DNA of 64,000 bases from positions 43,325 to 107,324 of the forward strand of contig JAQBUH010000006.1 in assembly GCA_027624075.1 (NCBI GenBank), written 5' to 3'. The DNA comes from Chloroflexota bacterium. GTDB lineage: Bacteria > Chloroflexota > Dehalococcoidia > Lucifugimonadales > Lucifugimonadaceae. Shown here piece after piece: positions 1-16,496 of the stretch (position 1 is the first letter of the stretch; every line of letters begins with the position of its first letter). The notes under the pieces were generated by a model. It did no database searches. It had not been told where the DNA came from and worked only from the letters and a program-made list of their open reading frames with translations. Both the position numbers and the translations under genes were made by a program.

Positions 1-3345
<3,345 letters not shown>

Positions 3346-3552
3346 TCGCAGTCACCGCACCCATGCGGGCGGCACATGAGGCGGCGCGTCGCCGTCAAAG
3401 TGCCGCCCGGCCAGCAGATATCCACCACGGAATCCCAGTAAGGAGTAACAGCCCACCACTCGCCGCAAGGCGACCTACCCCCGCAGCCGCGGGCACAAAG
3501 GTTAGAGGCCGGTCCGGCGCACAGCCAGGACCGGTGAGGGGACTGTAGATAT

Positions 3553-7836
<4,284 letters not shown>

Positions 7837-7860
7837 CACGCTGGCTTAGAGACGAATACG

Positions 7861-7895
7861 AAGAGGGCCGGGGGCATTGCGCCTCCGGCCCTCTT
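7861..7895 (+). terminator. Rho-independent terminator after rpoC
   Basis: AAGAGGGCCGG pairs with CCGGCCCTCTT at the outer part of the stem, with extra GGC/GCC pairs around a small CATTGC loop. An AT-rich tail (ATTTAA) follows. It lies 25 bases after the rpoC stop and closes the rpoBC unit. Confidence 0.85.
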
Positions 7896-7966
7896 ATTTA
7901 ACGGGTTTCTGGTAATGGGTTTTCAGCGATAGCCAACATTCCGGGCGTCGCTGCCTGTGGCACTTT

Positions 7967-8001
7967 GGTAACTTCCATGTTACCGTAACTACACAGTTAC
8001 C
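7967..8001. promoter_or_regulatory. Double palindromic operator, probable ArsR site
   Basis: GGTAAC-N6-GTTACC (7967-7984) is immediately followed by GTAAC-N6-GTTAC (7985-8000). These are two inverted repeats with the same six-base spacer, sitting 34 bases before the first gene of an operon that encodes an ArsR repressor. ArsR/SmtB proteins bind such imperfect inverted repeats and usually control their own operon. Binding by the local ArsR is inferred from position. Confidence 0.65.
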
Positions 8002-8034
8002 AATGGCCCGCTATCCTCACCGGAGGTCGACAAG

Positions 8035-8340
8035 ATGCCGCTCGAGTTCATCATCCAGTACACAGTCAAAGACGGCGCGGACGACGAGGCAAAAGCCACC
8101 CGAGACAATTTCTTTGCGGCGCTCAGGGCACAGAACAGTGATCGGTATCGCTATCGCTCGCTCGCCAAGCCGGACGGCAAGTCGTTCGTGCATCTCGCAT
8201 GGTTCCAGGACGAATTGGCTTTCAAGGAGTTCCAGTCGTTGCCGGAGTTCCCCATTTTCGGGAAGGCACTGGGCGCGGCGTGCGCGGTAGGCCCGGAAGC
8301 GCTGGCGATCACCGAAATCAACTCCTCGGTCACCGGCTAA
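8035..8340 (+). CDS. Small ABM-like (dimeric alpha/beta barrel) protein
   Basis: The product is 101 residues. The ATG sits six bases after a strong GGAGG site. It begins with a beta-strand-like PLEFIIQYTVKDG stretch and has the pattern of antibiotic-biosynthesis-monooxygenase/stress-responsive barrel proteins: strand, helix with scattered charged residues, HLAWFQDELAFKEF, then a short final strand. No catalytic motif can be assigned. It is the first gene of the operon with arsR and an AHSA1 protein, directly behind the double palindrome. That suggests a stress-induced or ligand-induced role. The family call is tentative. Confidence 0.75.
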   Translation: MPLEFIIQYTVKDGADDEAKATRDNFFAALRAQNSDRYRYRSLAKPDGKSFVHLAWFQDELAFKEFQSLPEFPIFGKALGAACAVGPEALAITEINSSVTG

Positions 8341-8392
8341 GCAGATCGTCTTGACGCCGGACCGCGGTCAGACGGATGAATTGGAGAGATGA

Positions 8393-8728
8393 TTGACTGC
8401 AACAGCCGCGCAGGTGCTGGAGGCGCTTGGTGACCCGCAACGCAGAAAGATCGTCCAGATCCTGCTGCAGTCACCCGCGCCTGTGCGGCGGATCGCCGAT
8501 CAACTGCCCATCAGCCGGCCAGCTGTCTCACGACACCTCAGGCAACTGAAACAGGCCGGCCTTGTGCTCGACGAACCGGCCGGCACTCGCCGCATCTATC
8601 GGCTCCACAACGAGGGCTTGCAGGCTCTCCGCGAGTATCTCGACGCTATGTGGCAGGGCTCGCTGGCGAGCTTTGCAGACGCAGTCGAGTCAGACGTCGC
8701 TGACCAGCGGCCGGACCGTGACCGGTGA
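8393..8728 (+). CDS. ArsR/SmtB-family repressor
   Basis: This is a winged-helix DNA-binding regulator of 111 residues. The start is TTG, chosen because GGAGAG ends four bases upstream and no in-frame ATG precedes the conserved domain. The ALGDPQRRKIVQIL opening and the recognition-helix stretch ISRPAVSRHLRQLKQAGLV are typical of the family, followed by the wing (GTRRIYRLH). No cysteine metal-binding motif (CxC) is visible, so it probably senses something other than thiophilic metals, as ArsR proteins paired with AHSA1 proteins often do. It overlaps the next gene by four bases (GTGA). Confidence 0.93.
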   Translation: MTATAAQVLEALGDPQRRKIVQILLQSPAPVRRIADQLPISRPAVSRHLRQLKQAGLVLDEPAGTRRIYRLHNEGLQALREYLDAMWQGSLASFADAVESDVADQRPDRDR

Positions 8729-9180
8729 GACGCTCACCCATTGAGCCGCTGGTCCATTCGATCGAAGTCCGTTGCTCTCAGGCCAGGGCGTTCGACACAT
8801 GGGTCTCACGCCCTGTCACGTGGTGGCCGCTCAAAGATCACTCCACGTTCGGCGCAGAGGCGGCGGCAGTGGTCATCGAACCCGGTGTCGGTGGACGAAT
8901 CTACGAACGCAACCACAACGGCGCTGAGCGGGACTGGGGCCGGATCACCGGCTGGGACCCGCCTGTGAGTCTCGGTTTCACCTGGCACATATACGGCGGC
9001 CCGCACGAGGCGACAGATGTTGAGGTGTCGTTCGACCAGATCGACACCGCACGGACCCGCGTGATCGTGACTCACTCTGGCTGGGAACGGCTCACAGAAC
9101 GCGCCGCTGAGCTGCGAAACGGGAACCGCGCAGGCTGGACCGCCCTGCTTAACGCCTTCTCAAGAGCAATCAACGGCTGA
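8725..9180 (+). CDS. AHSA1/SRPBCC domain protein
   Basis: The product is 151 residues with a START-like hydrophobic-cavity fold. The GTG start overlaps the arsR stop (GTGA), which indicates translational coupling. Residues typical of the family include TWVSRPVTWWP near the N-terminus, the EPGVGGRIYERN turn, WGRITGWDPP and the VIVTHSGWERL strand. ArsR-AHSA1 gene pairs are common in bacteria, and the regulator usually controls the pair. The ligand or substrate cannot be told from the sequence. Confidence 0.9.
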   Translation: MRRSPIEPLVHSIEVRCSQARAFDTWVSRPVTWWPLKDHSTFGAEAAAVVIEPGVGGRIYERNHNGAERDWGRITGWDPPVSLGFTWHIYGGPHEATDVEVSFDQIDTARTRVIVTHSGWERLTERAAELRNGNRAGWTALLNAFSRAING

Positions 9181-9211
9181 CCGCACAGGCGGAAGTTGCC
9201 GGACCACCCTG

Positions 9212-9217
9212 TATAAT
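9212..9217 (+). promoter_or_regulatory. -10 element of the tRNA-Val promoter
   Basis: A perfect TATAAT lies 15 bases before the 5' end of the tRNA. No convincing -35 box is found at the standard spacing. Confidence 0.6.
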
Positions 9218-9232
9218 GGGCACTCCACAGCC

Positions 9233-9309
9233 GGGCGGTTAGCTCAGTTGGCTAGAGCGCGTCGTTGACATCGACGAGGTCACAGGTTCGAGCCCTGTAC
9301 TGCCCACCA
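9233..9309 (+). tRNA. tRNA-Val (anticodon GAC)
   Basis: A complete cloverleaf can be folded by eye. The acceptor stem is GGGCGGT/ACTGCCC, the D stem GCTC/GAGC, the anticodon stem CGTCG/CGACG with loop TTGACAT, a five-base variable loop, and the T stem ACAGG/CCTGT with loop TTCGAGC. The anticodon GAC reads valine codons. The discriminator A is at 9306 and the CCA end is encoded at 9307-9309. Confidence 0.97.
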
Positions 9310-9601
9310 CCACATCTCCCACCATGTATCCAGCGCACACGACATACCTCACAGCAGCCCACGCAGACGCTGTCCGCGCCACCGCACCACTGCTCACACT
9401 TAGCGGCCCGGAGGGCGACCCGCCGCGGCGCAACACCCTCACTACAAAGGCGCGTCGCCGCGCCACGGTCACGCGCCTCTACTGAGCTTGCGTCAACGCG
9501 GAAAATTTCCTCCGCGTCTCAATCTGAAGCAACCAGCGCCACGGCCCGGCGCGCCACTAGCGCCGCGCCGGACGCAATACCCGAACTGAAGAGGCAACGA
9601 G
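9310..9601 (+). other. Gene-free thrS leader region
   Basis: About 290 bases lie between the tRNA and thrS. No T-box signature or convincing gene is seen. A small hairpin with ACGCGGA/TCCGCGT arms lies near 9500 without a T-run, so it is not a clear terminator. Confidence 0.5.
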
Positions 9602-11377
9602 ATGTCACCTGCCAAGAGCCTGTCAAAACAGGAACTGGACGAGCTGCGCAACAACATACGCCACTCGGCCGCCCACGTCCTTGCCGAAGCCGTCCTCAAG
9701 GTCCGCCCCAACGCAAAGCTGACCATCGGCCCGCCAATCGAAGACGGTTTTTACTACGACTTCGATGTCGATGAGCCGTTCACGCCTGACGACCTCAAGC
9801 TCATCGAAAAAGAGATGCGCGGCTCGATCAACAGGAACACCGGGTTTGTCGAGCGAGAGGTGTCCCGCGAAGAGGCGCGCGAGCAGGTCAAAGGCAACCC
9901 GTACAAGGTGGAGATCCTCGATGGCATCCCGGAAGGCACCCGCGTCACTTTCTGCAGCCACGGCGACGGCGCGTTCGAAGACCTGTGCCGCGGAGGCCAT
10001 GTCGCAAAGACAGGCGACATAAAGGCGTTCAAGCTGCTATCGACGGCCGGCGCATACTGGCGCGGCGATGAAAAGAACAAGATGCTGCAGCGCGTCTACG
10101 GCACGGCTTGGGAGTCGAAAGAGGCGCAGGACGCATACCTTCGTCGCCTTGAGGAGGCAGAGAAGCGGGACCACCGCAAGCTGGGCCGGGAACTTGGCCT
10201 GTTCTTCTTCGACCCGATCGCCCCGGCAAGTCCATTCTTCCTGCCAAAGGGCGCATTCATCGTCAACGCCCTGACCGAGTTCGTGCGCGGTCTGTACAGG
10301 CGCTACGACTATCGCGAGGTGATCACTCCGGAGATCTTCAACACGGACCTGTGGCGCCGCTCCGGCCACTACGACAACTACGCCGAGAACATGTTCTTCA
10401 TCAACGTCGATGAGACCGAATACGGCGTAAAGCCAATGAACTGTCCCGCGGCGGCGATGTTGTACGCGGCAGAGACGCACTCCTACCGCGACCTGCCACT
10501 TCGCTACGCAGACTTCGGCAGGCTCCACCGCTACGAGCGCTCCGGCGTGACCCACGGCCTGATGCGTGTGCGGTCTCTAACCCAGGACGACGCACACATC
10601 TTCTGCACGCTCGACCAGGTCGGCCCGGAGGTGCGCGGCTTCCTTGAGATGCTGCGGGAGTCGTACGACGCTTTCGGCCTGGCCAACCCGCGCTTCACGC
10701 TGTCGCTCCGGCCGGAGAAGCGCGTCGGCACAGACGATATGTGGGACCGCGCCGAGGCTGCGCTCGACGAGATCCTTTCGGCGAGCGGTTCTCAATACGA
10801 GTCAGTGGCAGGCGAGGGCGCCTTCTATGGCCCGAAGATCGACATCTTTGTGCCGGACGCAATCGGCCGCGAGTGGCAGCTTGGCACGGTTCAGCTCGAC
10901 TTCTCGCTGCCAGAGCGGTTCGATCTCGAGTACGCGGCTGACGACAGCACCCGCCAGAAAGTGGTCGTCATCCACCGGGCCATGCTCGGGTCGATAGAGC
11001 GCTTCCTCGGCGTACTGATAGAGCACCTCGGCGGCGCGTTCCCACTCTGGCTCGCGCCACTGCAAGCGGTGATCGTGCCCATAACGGACCGCAACGTCGA
11101 GTACGCCAATTCGGTCCGGGACAAGCTGGCAGAACGCGGCCTGCGCGTTGAGGTGGACGACTCAGGTGACCGCATGAACGCCAAGATCCGGACTGCGCAG
11201 TTGCAGAAGGTCCCGTACATGCTGGTGGTTGGCGACCGTGAGGCTGAGGACAACGCGGTCGCCGTACGCACGCGTGGCGGAGGCAACCTGGGAGCGGTGC
11301 CCGTGACGGAAGTCGTCAACAGCCTGTCCAAAGAGGCTGAGCAACGGTCGCTTGTGCCACTGTTGACCGCGGATTAG
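9602..11377 (+). CDS. thrS: Threonyl-tRNA synthetase, without TGS domain
   Basis: The enzyme charges tRNA-Thr. At 591 residues it is shorter than the usual 640 or so, because the N-terminal TGS domain is absent and the protein starts directly at the editing domain. Editing residues are present (HSAAH near residue 25 and CRGGH near 125). The class II catalytic core has the zinc ligands Cys (MNCP), His (DDAHIFC) and His (VIHRAMLGS) and a normal anticodon-binding C-terminus. The loop after the zinc Cys reads MNCPAAA where most bacterial enzymes have MNCPGH. The ATG follows AAGAGG at suitable distance. Confidence 0.97.
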   Translation: MSPAKSLSKQELDELRNNIRHSAAHVLAEAVLKVRPNAKLTIGPPIEDGFYYDFDVDEPFTPDDLKLIEKEMRGSINRNTGFVEREVSREEAREQVKGNPYKVEILDGIPEGTRVTFCSHGDGAFEDLCRGGHVAKTGDIKAFKLLSTAGAYWRGDEKNKMLQRVYGTAWESKEAQDAYLRRLEEAEKRDHRKLGRELGLFFFDPIAPASPFFLPKGAFIVNALTEFVRGLYRRYDYREVITPEIFNTDLWRRSGHYDNYAENMFFINVDETEYGVKPMNCPAAAMLYAAETHSYRDLPLRYADFGRLHRYERSGVTHGLMRVRSLTQDDAHIFCTLDQVGPEVRGFLEMLRESYDAFGLANPRFTLSLRPEKRVGTDDMWDRAEAALDEILSASGSQYESVAGEGAFYGPKIDIFVPDAIGREWQLGTVQLDFSLPERFDLEYAADDSTRQKVVVIHRAMLGSIERFLGVLIEHLGGAFPLWLAPLQAVIVPITDRNVEYANSVRDKLAERGLRVEVDDSGDRMNAKIRTAQLQKVPYMLVVGDREAEDNAVAVRTRGGGNLGAVPVTEVVNSLSKEAEQRSLVPLLTAD

Positions 11378-11605
11378 GCCCGGCCAGGGCAATGGACTTG
11401 AACACTTTTCCAAACTGCGCCGCAAGTTGACGCTGATCATACGCGATGCTAGCCTCACGAAACCCTGCAGCTCGGTGTGAAGAGTCACGTGCAGACCCGA
11501 GCTGTCCCCGGAGTTGTGCCAGGAAATGCCGATCTCAGACGGCAGCTTGCGCCCGTTCACGCCCACCTGTCCCGTAACCGTCACACAAGCGACCACAGGG
11601 GATAC

Positions 11606-12748
11606 ATGACTACTAAAGACGATATCCAGCTTAACCGAGGTCTGCAGGGCGTCTACTTTGACCGCACCGAGACCACGTTCATCGACGGTAAAGAGGGTAT
11701 CCTCGAGTACCGTGGATACAGCATCCACGAGTTGGCGAAGCACTCCAACTTCGAAGAGACCTCGTACCTGCTGCTGTATGGCGCGCTTCCCACCCAGGCA
11801 CAACTCAAAGAGTTTGAAGCTGAGTTGAAGGCGTCGCGCAACCTGCCGGAGCAGGTGCTCGACGTCATCGAAATCGTCAAGGACTCCCATCCGATGGACG
11901 TCCTCCGCACGGCTGTCTCGACTCTGGCGTCGTTCGACCCGGACCGGAGCGATAACTCTCCTGAGGGGACGTTCCGCAAAGGCGTCAGGCTCACATCGCA
12001 GTTCGCGACGATAGTCATGGCGCACCACAGGATCCGCCGCGGCAAAGACCCGATAGCTCCAAGCGACTCGCTCAGTCACGCCGCGAATTTCCTGTACATG
12101 CTCGAAGGCAAGGTGCCGACTCCGGAGACCGCCGAGCTGATGGACCGGGACTTCGTCATCCACGCAGACCACGGCTCGAACGCCTCTGCCTTCACCGCAA
12201 GAGTGGTCGCCAGCACCAACGCAGACCTGCACGGCGCAGTGACCGCAGGTATCGCCGCTCTCTCCGGCCCATCGCACGGTGGCGCCGCAGAGAACGTGAT
12301 GCAGATGGCGCAGGAGATCGGCGAGCCGGAAAATGCGGCACAGTATGTGAAGAACCTGCTGGCCGCAAAGGAGCGGGTGATGGGGTTCGGGCACCGCGTC
12401 TATAAAGCGGAGGACCCGCGGGCGAGACACCTCAGGGAGGGCGTGCGGAAGCTGTCTGAGGAAAAGGGCGAGCCAAAGTGGTACGCCATCCTCGAGGCGG
12501 TGGTTGAGGAGATGAAGCCATACGCACGGCGCGGCATACATGTGAATGTGGACTTCTTCGCCGGTGTCGTATATCACCTGAACGGCATTCCGCAGGATCT
12601 GTTCGTGCCGATCTTCGCGGTCGGCCGCGTCCCCGGTTGGACGATCCAGGTGGTCGAGCAATACCGCCACAACATCCTGATCCGGCCGTTGCTTGTGTAC
12701 ACCGGCACGCACGACCGCCCCTACGTGCCAATAGCCGAACGCGGCTAG
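11606..12748 (+). CDS. gltA: Citrate synthase
   Basis: The enzyme condenses acetyl-CoA and oxaloacetate to citrate, the entry step of the TCA cycle. The product is 380 residues. The ATG at 11606 is chosen over longer reading because AGGGGA lies just before it and the family N-terminus (LNRGLQGVYFDRTETTFIDG) begins there. The catalytic triad is visible as H224 (GPSHGG), H263 (GFGHRVYK) and D316 (VNVDFF). The size matches the short hexameric or dimeric type found in many bacteria, which also includes 2-methylcitrate synthases, so some activity with propionyl-CoA cannot be excluded. Confidence 0.95.
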   Translation: MTTKDDIQLNRGLQGVYFDRTETTFIDGKEGILEYRGYSIHELAKHSNFEETSYLLLYGALPTQAQLKEFEAELKASRNLPEQVLDVIEIVKDSHPMDVLRTAVSTLASFDPDRSDNSPEGTFRKGVRLTSQFATIVMAHHRIRRGKDPIAPSDSLSHAANFLYMLEGKVPTPETAELMDRDFVIHADHGSNASAFTARVVASTNADLHGAVTAGIAALSGPSHGGAAENVMQMAQEIGEPENAAQYVKNLLAAKERVMGFGHRVYKAEDPRARHLREGVRKLSEEKGEPKWYAILEAVVEEMKPYARRGIHVNVDFFAGVVYHLNGIPQDLFVPIFAVGRVPGWTIQVVEQYRHNILIRPLLVYTGTHDRPYVPIAERG

Positions 12749-12765
12749 GCGTCGCCGGCAGAGCC

Positions 12766-14004
12766 ATGCCAGGTAAAGCCTCAGTAGACGCCAGCACTTC
12801 CGCCACGGCAATCAGGCAGGCGATCGCAGACCACGGCCCGGTCACGTTTGCCGAGTTTATGCGGTCCGCACTCTACGGACACGGCGGCTACTATTCGTCA
12901 GGCTCGCCGGTCAGCGCCAGGGGCGACTACTTCACCTCGCCTGCCGCGCACCCGCTGTTCGGGGCGCTTCTCGCCGTGCAGCTGCGCGAGATGTGGCAGA
13001 GGTTGGATTCGCCAGGACATTTCACCGTTGCCGAGCAAGGTGCGGGAAACGGAGGGCTGGCCGCAGACATAGTCGAGTTCGCGCCGCGGCTGGATGCCGC
13101 TTTCGGCGAGGCATTGGACTATCTGGCTTTCGACGCGGCGCCTCCTGAACGCCAGCACTATCCCGTCTCTCCTCTCAGCAAACTGCCGCGTCACATCACC
13201 GGCTGCGTGCTGTCGAACGAGCTGCTCGACGCCATGCCGGTACACCGCTTCGAGATCAGGGACAGTATTCCGCTTGAGATATTCGTCGGGACCGAAGACG
13301 GCGAACTGACGGAGTTGTTTTTACTGCCTTCGACACCGCTAATCGAGCGGCGCCTGCGGCCGTTCCTGAAAGAGTTGCCGGACGGCTACAGGGGCGAGGT
13401 GAACGCCGGGCTGGACGAGTGGGCTGAGCTCCAGGCGCGAACGCTTGAGCGCGGCTGGGCGCTGACGATCGACTACGGGTTTGACCGCGCCACTCTCTAT
13501 CGCCCGGAGCGGAAAGCCGGATCTCTGCGCTGCTATTACCAGCATGTGCTCGGGCAGGACCCGCTCCGGCACGCCGGCAGCCAGGACATAACCGCACACG
13601 TCGATTTCACGGCGGTTGATGAGGCGATGCTCGCGGCAGGCTTCGCATCCGCCGGCTCAACGACGCAGGCGGCGTTTCTCACTCGCCTCGGCCTTGACGC
13701 GGCGGTCGAGCAGCTTCACGCGTCCCGGCTGCCGAGACCCGTTTTGCGGGCGAACGAGCTGGGAATCGGCGCACTGGCCGACCCGGAGGGAATGGGCCGC
13801 TTCGTCGTGGCCGCACATAGCCGCAACGCCCCGGAAACGCCGCTCACAGGCATCGCGACGGACATGCCAGCCATAATAACCACTCTGCCAGCGCCACCGC
13901 TTCTCTTTCCGCAAAGGCACATCAACCTGGCTGGCCAGCGCCAGGGTTCACTCGGCTACTTCGAGGTCCAATCACTGGACGAACTGTTCTCCGACGCGCC
14001 CTGA
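12766..14004 (+). CDS. MidA/NDUFAF7-type SAM-dependent methyltransferase
   Basis: The product is 412 residues and starts 17 bases after the citrate synthase stop. Signature stretches of the family are present: GYYSSG followed by ARGDYFTSP near residue 45, the SAM-binding EQGAGNGGLAADI near 85, SNELLDAMPVHRFE near 150, and IDYGF with HVDFTAV further on. Eukaryotic members methylate an arginine of a complex I subunit. The bacterial substrate is not established, so only the family is assigned. The close spacing suggests cotranscription with the citrate synthase gene. Confidence 0.92.
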   Translation: MPGKASVDASTSATAIRQAIADHGPVTFAEFMRSALYGHGGYYSSGSPVSARGDYFTSPAAHPLFGALLAVQLREMWQRLDSPGHFTVAEQGAGNGGLAADIVEFAPRLDAAFGEALDYLAFDAAPPERQHYPVSPLSKLPRHITGCVLSNELLDAMPVHRFEIRDSIPLEIFVGTEDGELTELFLLPSTPLIERRLRPFLKELPDGYRGEVNAGLDEWAELQARTLERGWALTIDYGFDRATLYRPERKAGSLRCYYQHVLGQDPLRHAGSQDITAHVDFTAVDEAMLAAGFASAGSTTQAAFLTRLGLDAAVEQLHASRLPRPVLRANELGIGALADPEGMGRFVVAAHSRNAPETPLTGIATDMPAIITTLPAPPLLFPQRHINLAGQRQGSLGYFEVQSLDELFSDAP

Positions 14005-14024
14005 GTTCCCGGACCGCCGGGCGT

Positions 14025-15152
14025 TCACGCCGAAACAGCCGTCGCCTCTATTTCAACGACAACCTCGGGCCGCGACAGAGTCGGCACGCCAATGACCGCC
14101 GAGGCCACATCCATGCCCGCGAGTTGCTCATCGAGGGCGGAGATCGCCTCCGCCATCTTCTCCGGCCCGCCGACAACGTAGGTCCTGGTCTTCACAAGGT
14201 CGCCCCACGCCATTCCCTGCCGCTCAATCGCCCAGCGCACCGTCTCAAGCGTGTCAGCCACCTGGCCCGCGACGTCAAACTCGCTGCGCACAACCTCTCC
14301 CACAACCAGCGACGTTGAGCCTGCGACATAGGTCACATCGCGGCCTCGCACCCGCACTGACCGGCAGTAGTTGTGGTCCACCTCGTAAGAGCGGCCAGAG
14401 CGGAGGTTGTTCCTGCCCTGTGAGGCGTCCTGCACGGCCTCGCACTCCAGCATAAACGTGCCAGTGCCCCCGACGCTTTCGACGGCGATTCCCGCCGAGG
14501 TCGGAATGGCCTGGCTCATGAACGCCGCCCACTCCTCCGGCGGCGACGAGAACTGCGCCTCCGGCTTCATGAAGTGCCGCGTCGCGACCACATCGGCGGC
14601 GCTCATCCCGAACTCGGAAAGCGCCTCGCCCACCGTGCGTGTGATGTTGCCGACCTGCTCGCCCGCGGTCTTGCCCGGGCCTGTTACGCCGCTTACCCAC
14701 AGCTCGCCATCGCAAAAGACCGCCAGGGACGAACTGCTCACCTCGTCTGACCGGAACCTCCTGGTCCGATCTGCGCCGCCGCGCACCGCCTCAAGCTCAA
14801 TGACTATCGCCGCGCCCTCCGGCAGACAGGTGGCGCGGATGGCGCTGAACGCAGGGCCGGGGTGGTCGAACACAACGCCGTGCGTCTCGCGTATCACCTC
14901 TTCACCGGCCCCGGCCGGGTCGTCCACATACCAGGCCCGCGTCCGCACCACGTCACCGGGCGAGATGCCGGCATCACGCAGCATCGAAAGCGTCAACTGA
15001 AACACACGGTGCGTCTCGGACTCGAGCCCGCCCGGCCTGTCTGAGGCGAGCCCGGAGGAAAACACCCGCTCACCCGCAATAACCAGCGCGGGTGCTCCTC
15101 CGACCTTGCCGGCAGATCTCACGTCGCCCTGCACCACCGTTCGCGTTGCCAT
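14025..15152 (-). CDS. Protein with three tandem RidA (YjgF) domains
   Basis: The product is 375 residues, about three times the usual RidA length. Three repeats can be aligned, each ending in a strand like IVIELEAV, FMLECEAV or VVVEIEAT (about residues 1-120, 130-245 and 255-375). RidA enzymes deaminate reactive enamine and imine intermediates, using an Arg before the final strand (PxRS-type motif). None of the three repeats has it: the corresponding places read PAFSAIRAT, TSAGIAVES and ASAVIGVPT. The protein may be structural or use other chemistry. It is convergent with the methyltransferase gene and stands alone. Confidence 0.88.
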   Translation of the reverse strand: MATRTVVQGDVRSAGKVGGAPALVIAGERVFSSGLASDRPGGLESETHRVFQLTLSMLRDAGISPGDVVRTRAWYVDDPAGAGEEVIRETHGVVFDHPGPAFSAIRATCLPEGAAIVIELEAVRGGADRTRRFRSDEVSSSSLAVFCDGELWVSGVTGPGKTAGEQVGNITRTVGEALSEFGMSAADVVATRHFMKPEAQFSSPPEEWAAFMSQAIPTSAGIAVESVGGTGTFMLECEAVQDASQGRNNLRSGRSYEVDHNYCRSVRVRGRDVTYVAGSTSLVVGEVVRSEFDVAGQVADTLETVRWAIERQGMAWGDLVKTRTYVVGGPEKMAEAISALDEQLAGMDVASAVIGVPTLSRPEVVVEIEATAVSA

Positions 15153-15314
15153 ACCGTCAATGTCTCCGTTTCAGCGCTCAGCGCTTCCGCCCATCGGCGA
15201 TTTGTCAGAGGCTTAACCTTGCCAGAAACTGGCCTGAAACGCCGGAACAACTGCTAGCATGGGTTGCGCTTTAAGTTGCGTACGCGGCGATTCGCCAGCA
15301 ATTGGTCACACCCG

Positions 15315-16412
15315 TTGTCAGAGCCAGACCTCAAGAAAACACCGTTGTTCGACGCGCATGTCGCCTCAGGCGCTCGCATGGTTCCGTTTGGCGGCTGGAA
15401 CATGCCGGTCCAGTATCCTGCGGGGATCATAAGCGAGTCCCGTTCTGTGCGCGAAAACTGCGGCATTTTTGACGTCTCGCACATGGGGCGAATCGAATTC
15501 TCTGGCACAGGCGCTGTCGGGTTTCTGGACACCGTACTGAGCGCCAGTGTTGCGGCACTCAAGCCAGGCAGATCAAAGTACCATGTGATCTGCAATGAGC
15601 GCGGCGGCATCATAGACGATGCCATTGTCTACCGGCTCGATGACGAACGTTGCCTGCTGGTGGTCAATGCCGGCAACGCAGACGCAGACCTCGAATGGAT
15701 CCTGCCAAAAGCCGAGGCGTTCGGCGACGTGTCTGTCGATATCGTCACCGGCCAGACAGGGATGATCGCCGTGCAGGGGCCTCGCGCAGTTGAGATCGTC
15801 GATGGCCTGTCAGGCGGGACTGCGTCTGGCGTCCGCAGGTTCCGTGTCGCAGAGATTGAGGTGGCGGGCATTGCGTGCCTTGCCGCCCGCACCGGCTACA
15901 CCGGCGAGGACGGCTTCGAGTTGATGCCGCCTGCCGACCGGACGGCAGAGCTGTGGGCTGCGCTGAGAAAGGCGGGGTGCGATGAGTGCGGCCTGGGCGC
16001 GAGAGACCTGCTGAGGCTTGAGGCGGGCCTGATGCTGCACGGCAACGACATGACGGTTGAGAACAACCCGTACGAGGCCGGACTGGCGTGGACGGTGAAC
16101 CTCGACAAGCCGGGTTTCATCCCCGGTGAAGCGCTGCGCAGGATCGCCGCCGAAGGAACTGGCCGGATTATCGCAGGGATCAGGATGACGGGCCGTGCGA
16201 TCCCCCGTCACGGAATGGCGGTCCTTGAGGGAGACACGGTGGTTGGGACCGTGACTTCGGGCACCCATTCGCCAACGCTTGACGCCGATATAGGCATGGG
16301 CTACGTTGCCCGGCGGCTTGCGGCCCCCGGCACAGCAGTCGAGATCGATATTCGGGGCCGCCGCGTCACGGCGGAGATAGTTGAGTTGCCCTTCTATAAA
16401 AGGCCCTCATAG
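15315..16412 (+). CDS. gcvT: Glycine cleavage system T protein (aminomethyltransferase)
   Basis: The T protein transfers the methylene group from the lipoyl-bound aminomethyl intermediate to tetrahydrofolate and releases ammonia. The product is about 365 residues with LKKTPLFDAH, GGWNMPVQY and FDVSHMGRIEFSG at the N-terminus, GYTGEDGFEL near residue 200 and the C-terminal barrel. No ATG precedes the conserved start. TTG at 15315 gives the family-like N-terminus, and TTG at 15264 is the longer alternative. It is the first of four glycine cleavage genes in order T-H-PA-PB. No glycine riboswitch is recognised upstream. Confidence 0.93.
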   Translation: MSEPDLKKTPLFDAHVASGARMVPFGGWNMPVQYPAGIISESRSVRENCGIFDVSHMGRIEFSGTGAVGFLDTVLSASVAALKPGRSKYHVICNERGGIIDDAIVYRLDDERCLLVVNAGNADADLEWILPKAEAFGDVSVDIVTGQTGMIAVQGPRAVEIVDGLSGGTASGVRRFRVAEIEVAGIACLAARTGYTGEDGFELMPPADRTAELWAALRKAGCDECGLGARDLLRLEAGLMLHGNDMTVENNPYEAGLAWTVNLDKPGFIPGEALRRIAAEGTGRIIAGIRMTGRAIPRHGMAVLEGDTVVGTVTSGTHSPTLDADIGMGYVARRLAAPGTAVEIDIRGRRVTAEIVELPFYKRPS

Positions 16413-16496
16413 GCCAGCCCGCTTGCTCTGCGGGAGCGAGCCAGGGCGAGCGAGTTCGGTAAGTCGCGCCGGCGCATCCGGTGGTGGAATTGAGCA

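Noticed and set aside
9196..9201. TTGCCG as the -35 box of the tRNA promoter
   Set aside because: It is only 10 bases from the TATAAT element, too close for a normal sigma-70-type promoter.
9310..9601. T-box leader before thrS
   Set aside because: No T-box consensus sequence and no terminator/antiterminator pair is visible.
11162..12811. A 549-codon open frame on the minus strand opposite citrate synthase
   Set aside because: It is antisense to thrS and gltA, has no recognisable motifs, and arises from GC-rich codon bias.
15153..15314. Glycine riboswitch before gcvT
   Set aside because: No conserved glycine aptamer pattern could be recognised in the short upstream gap.
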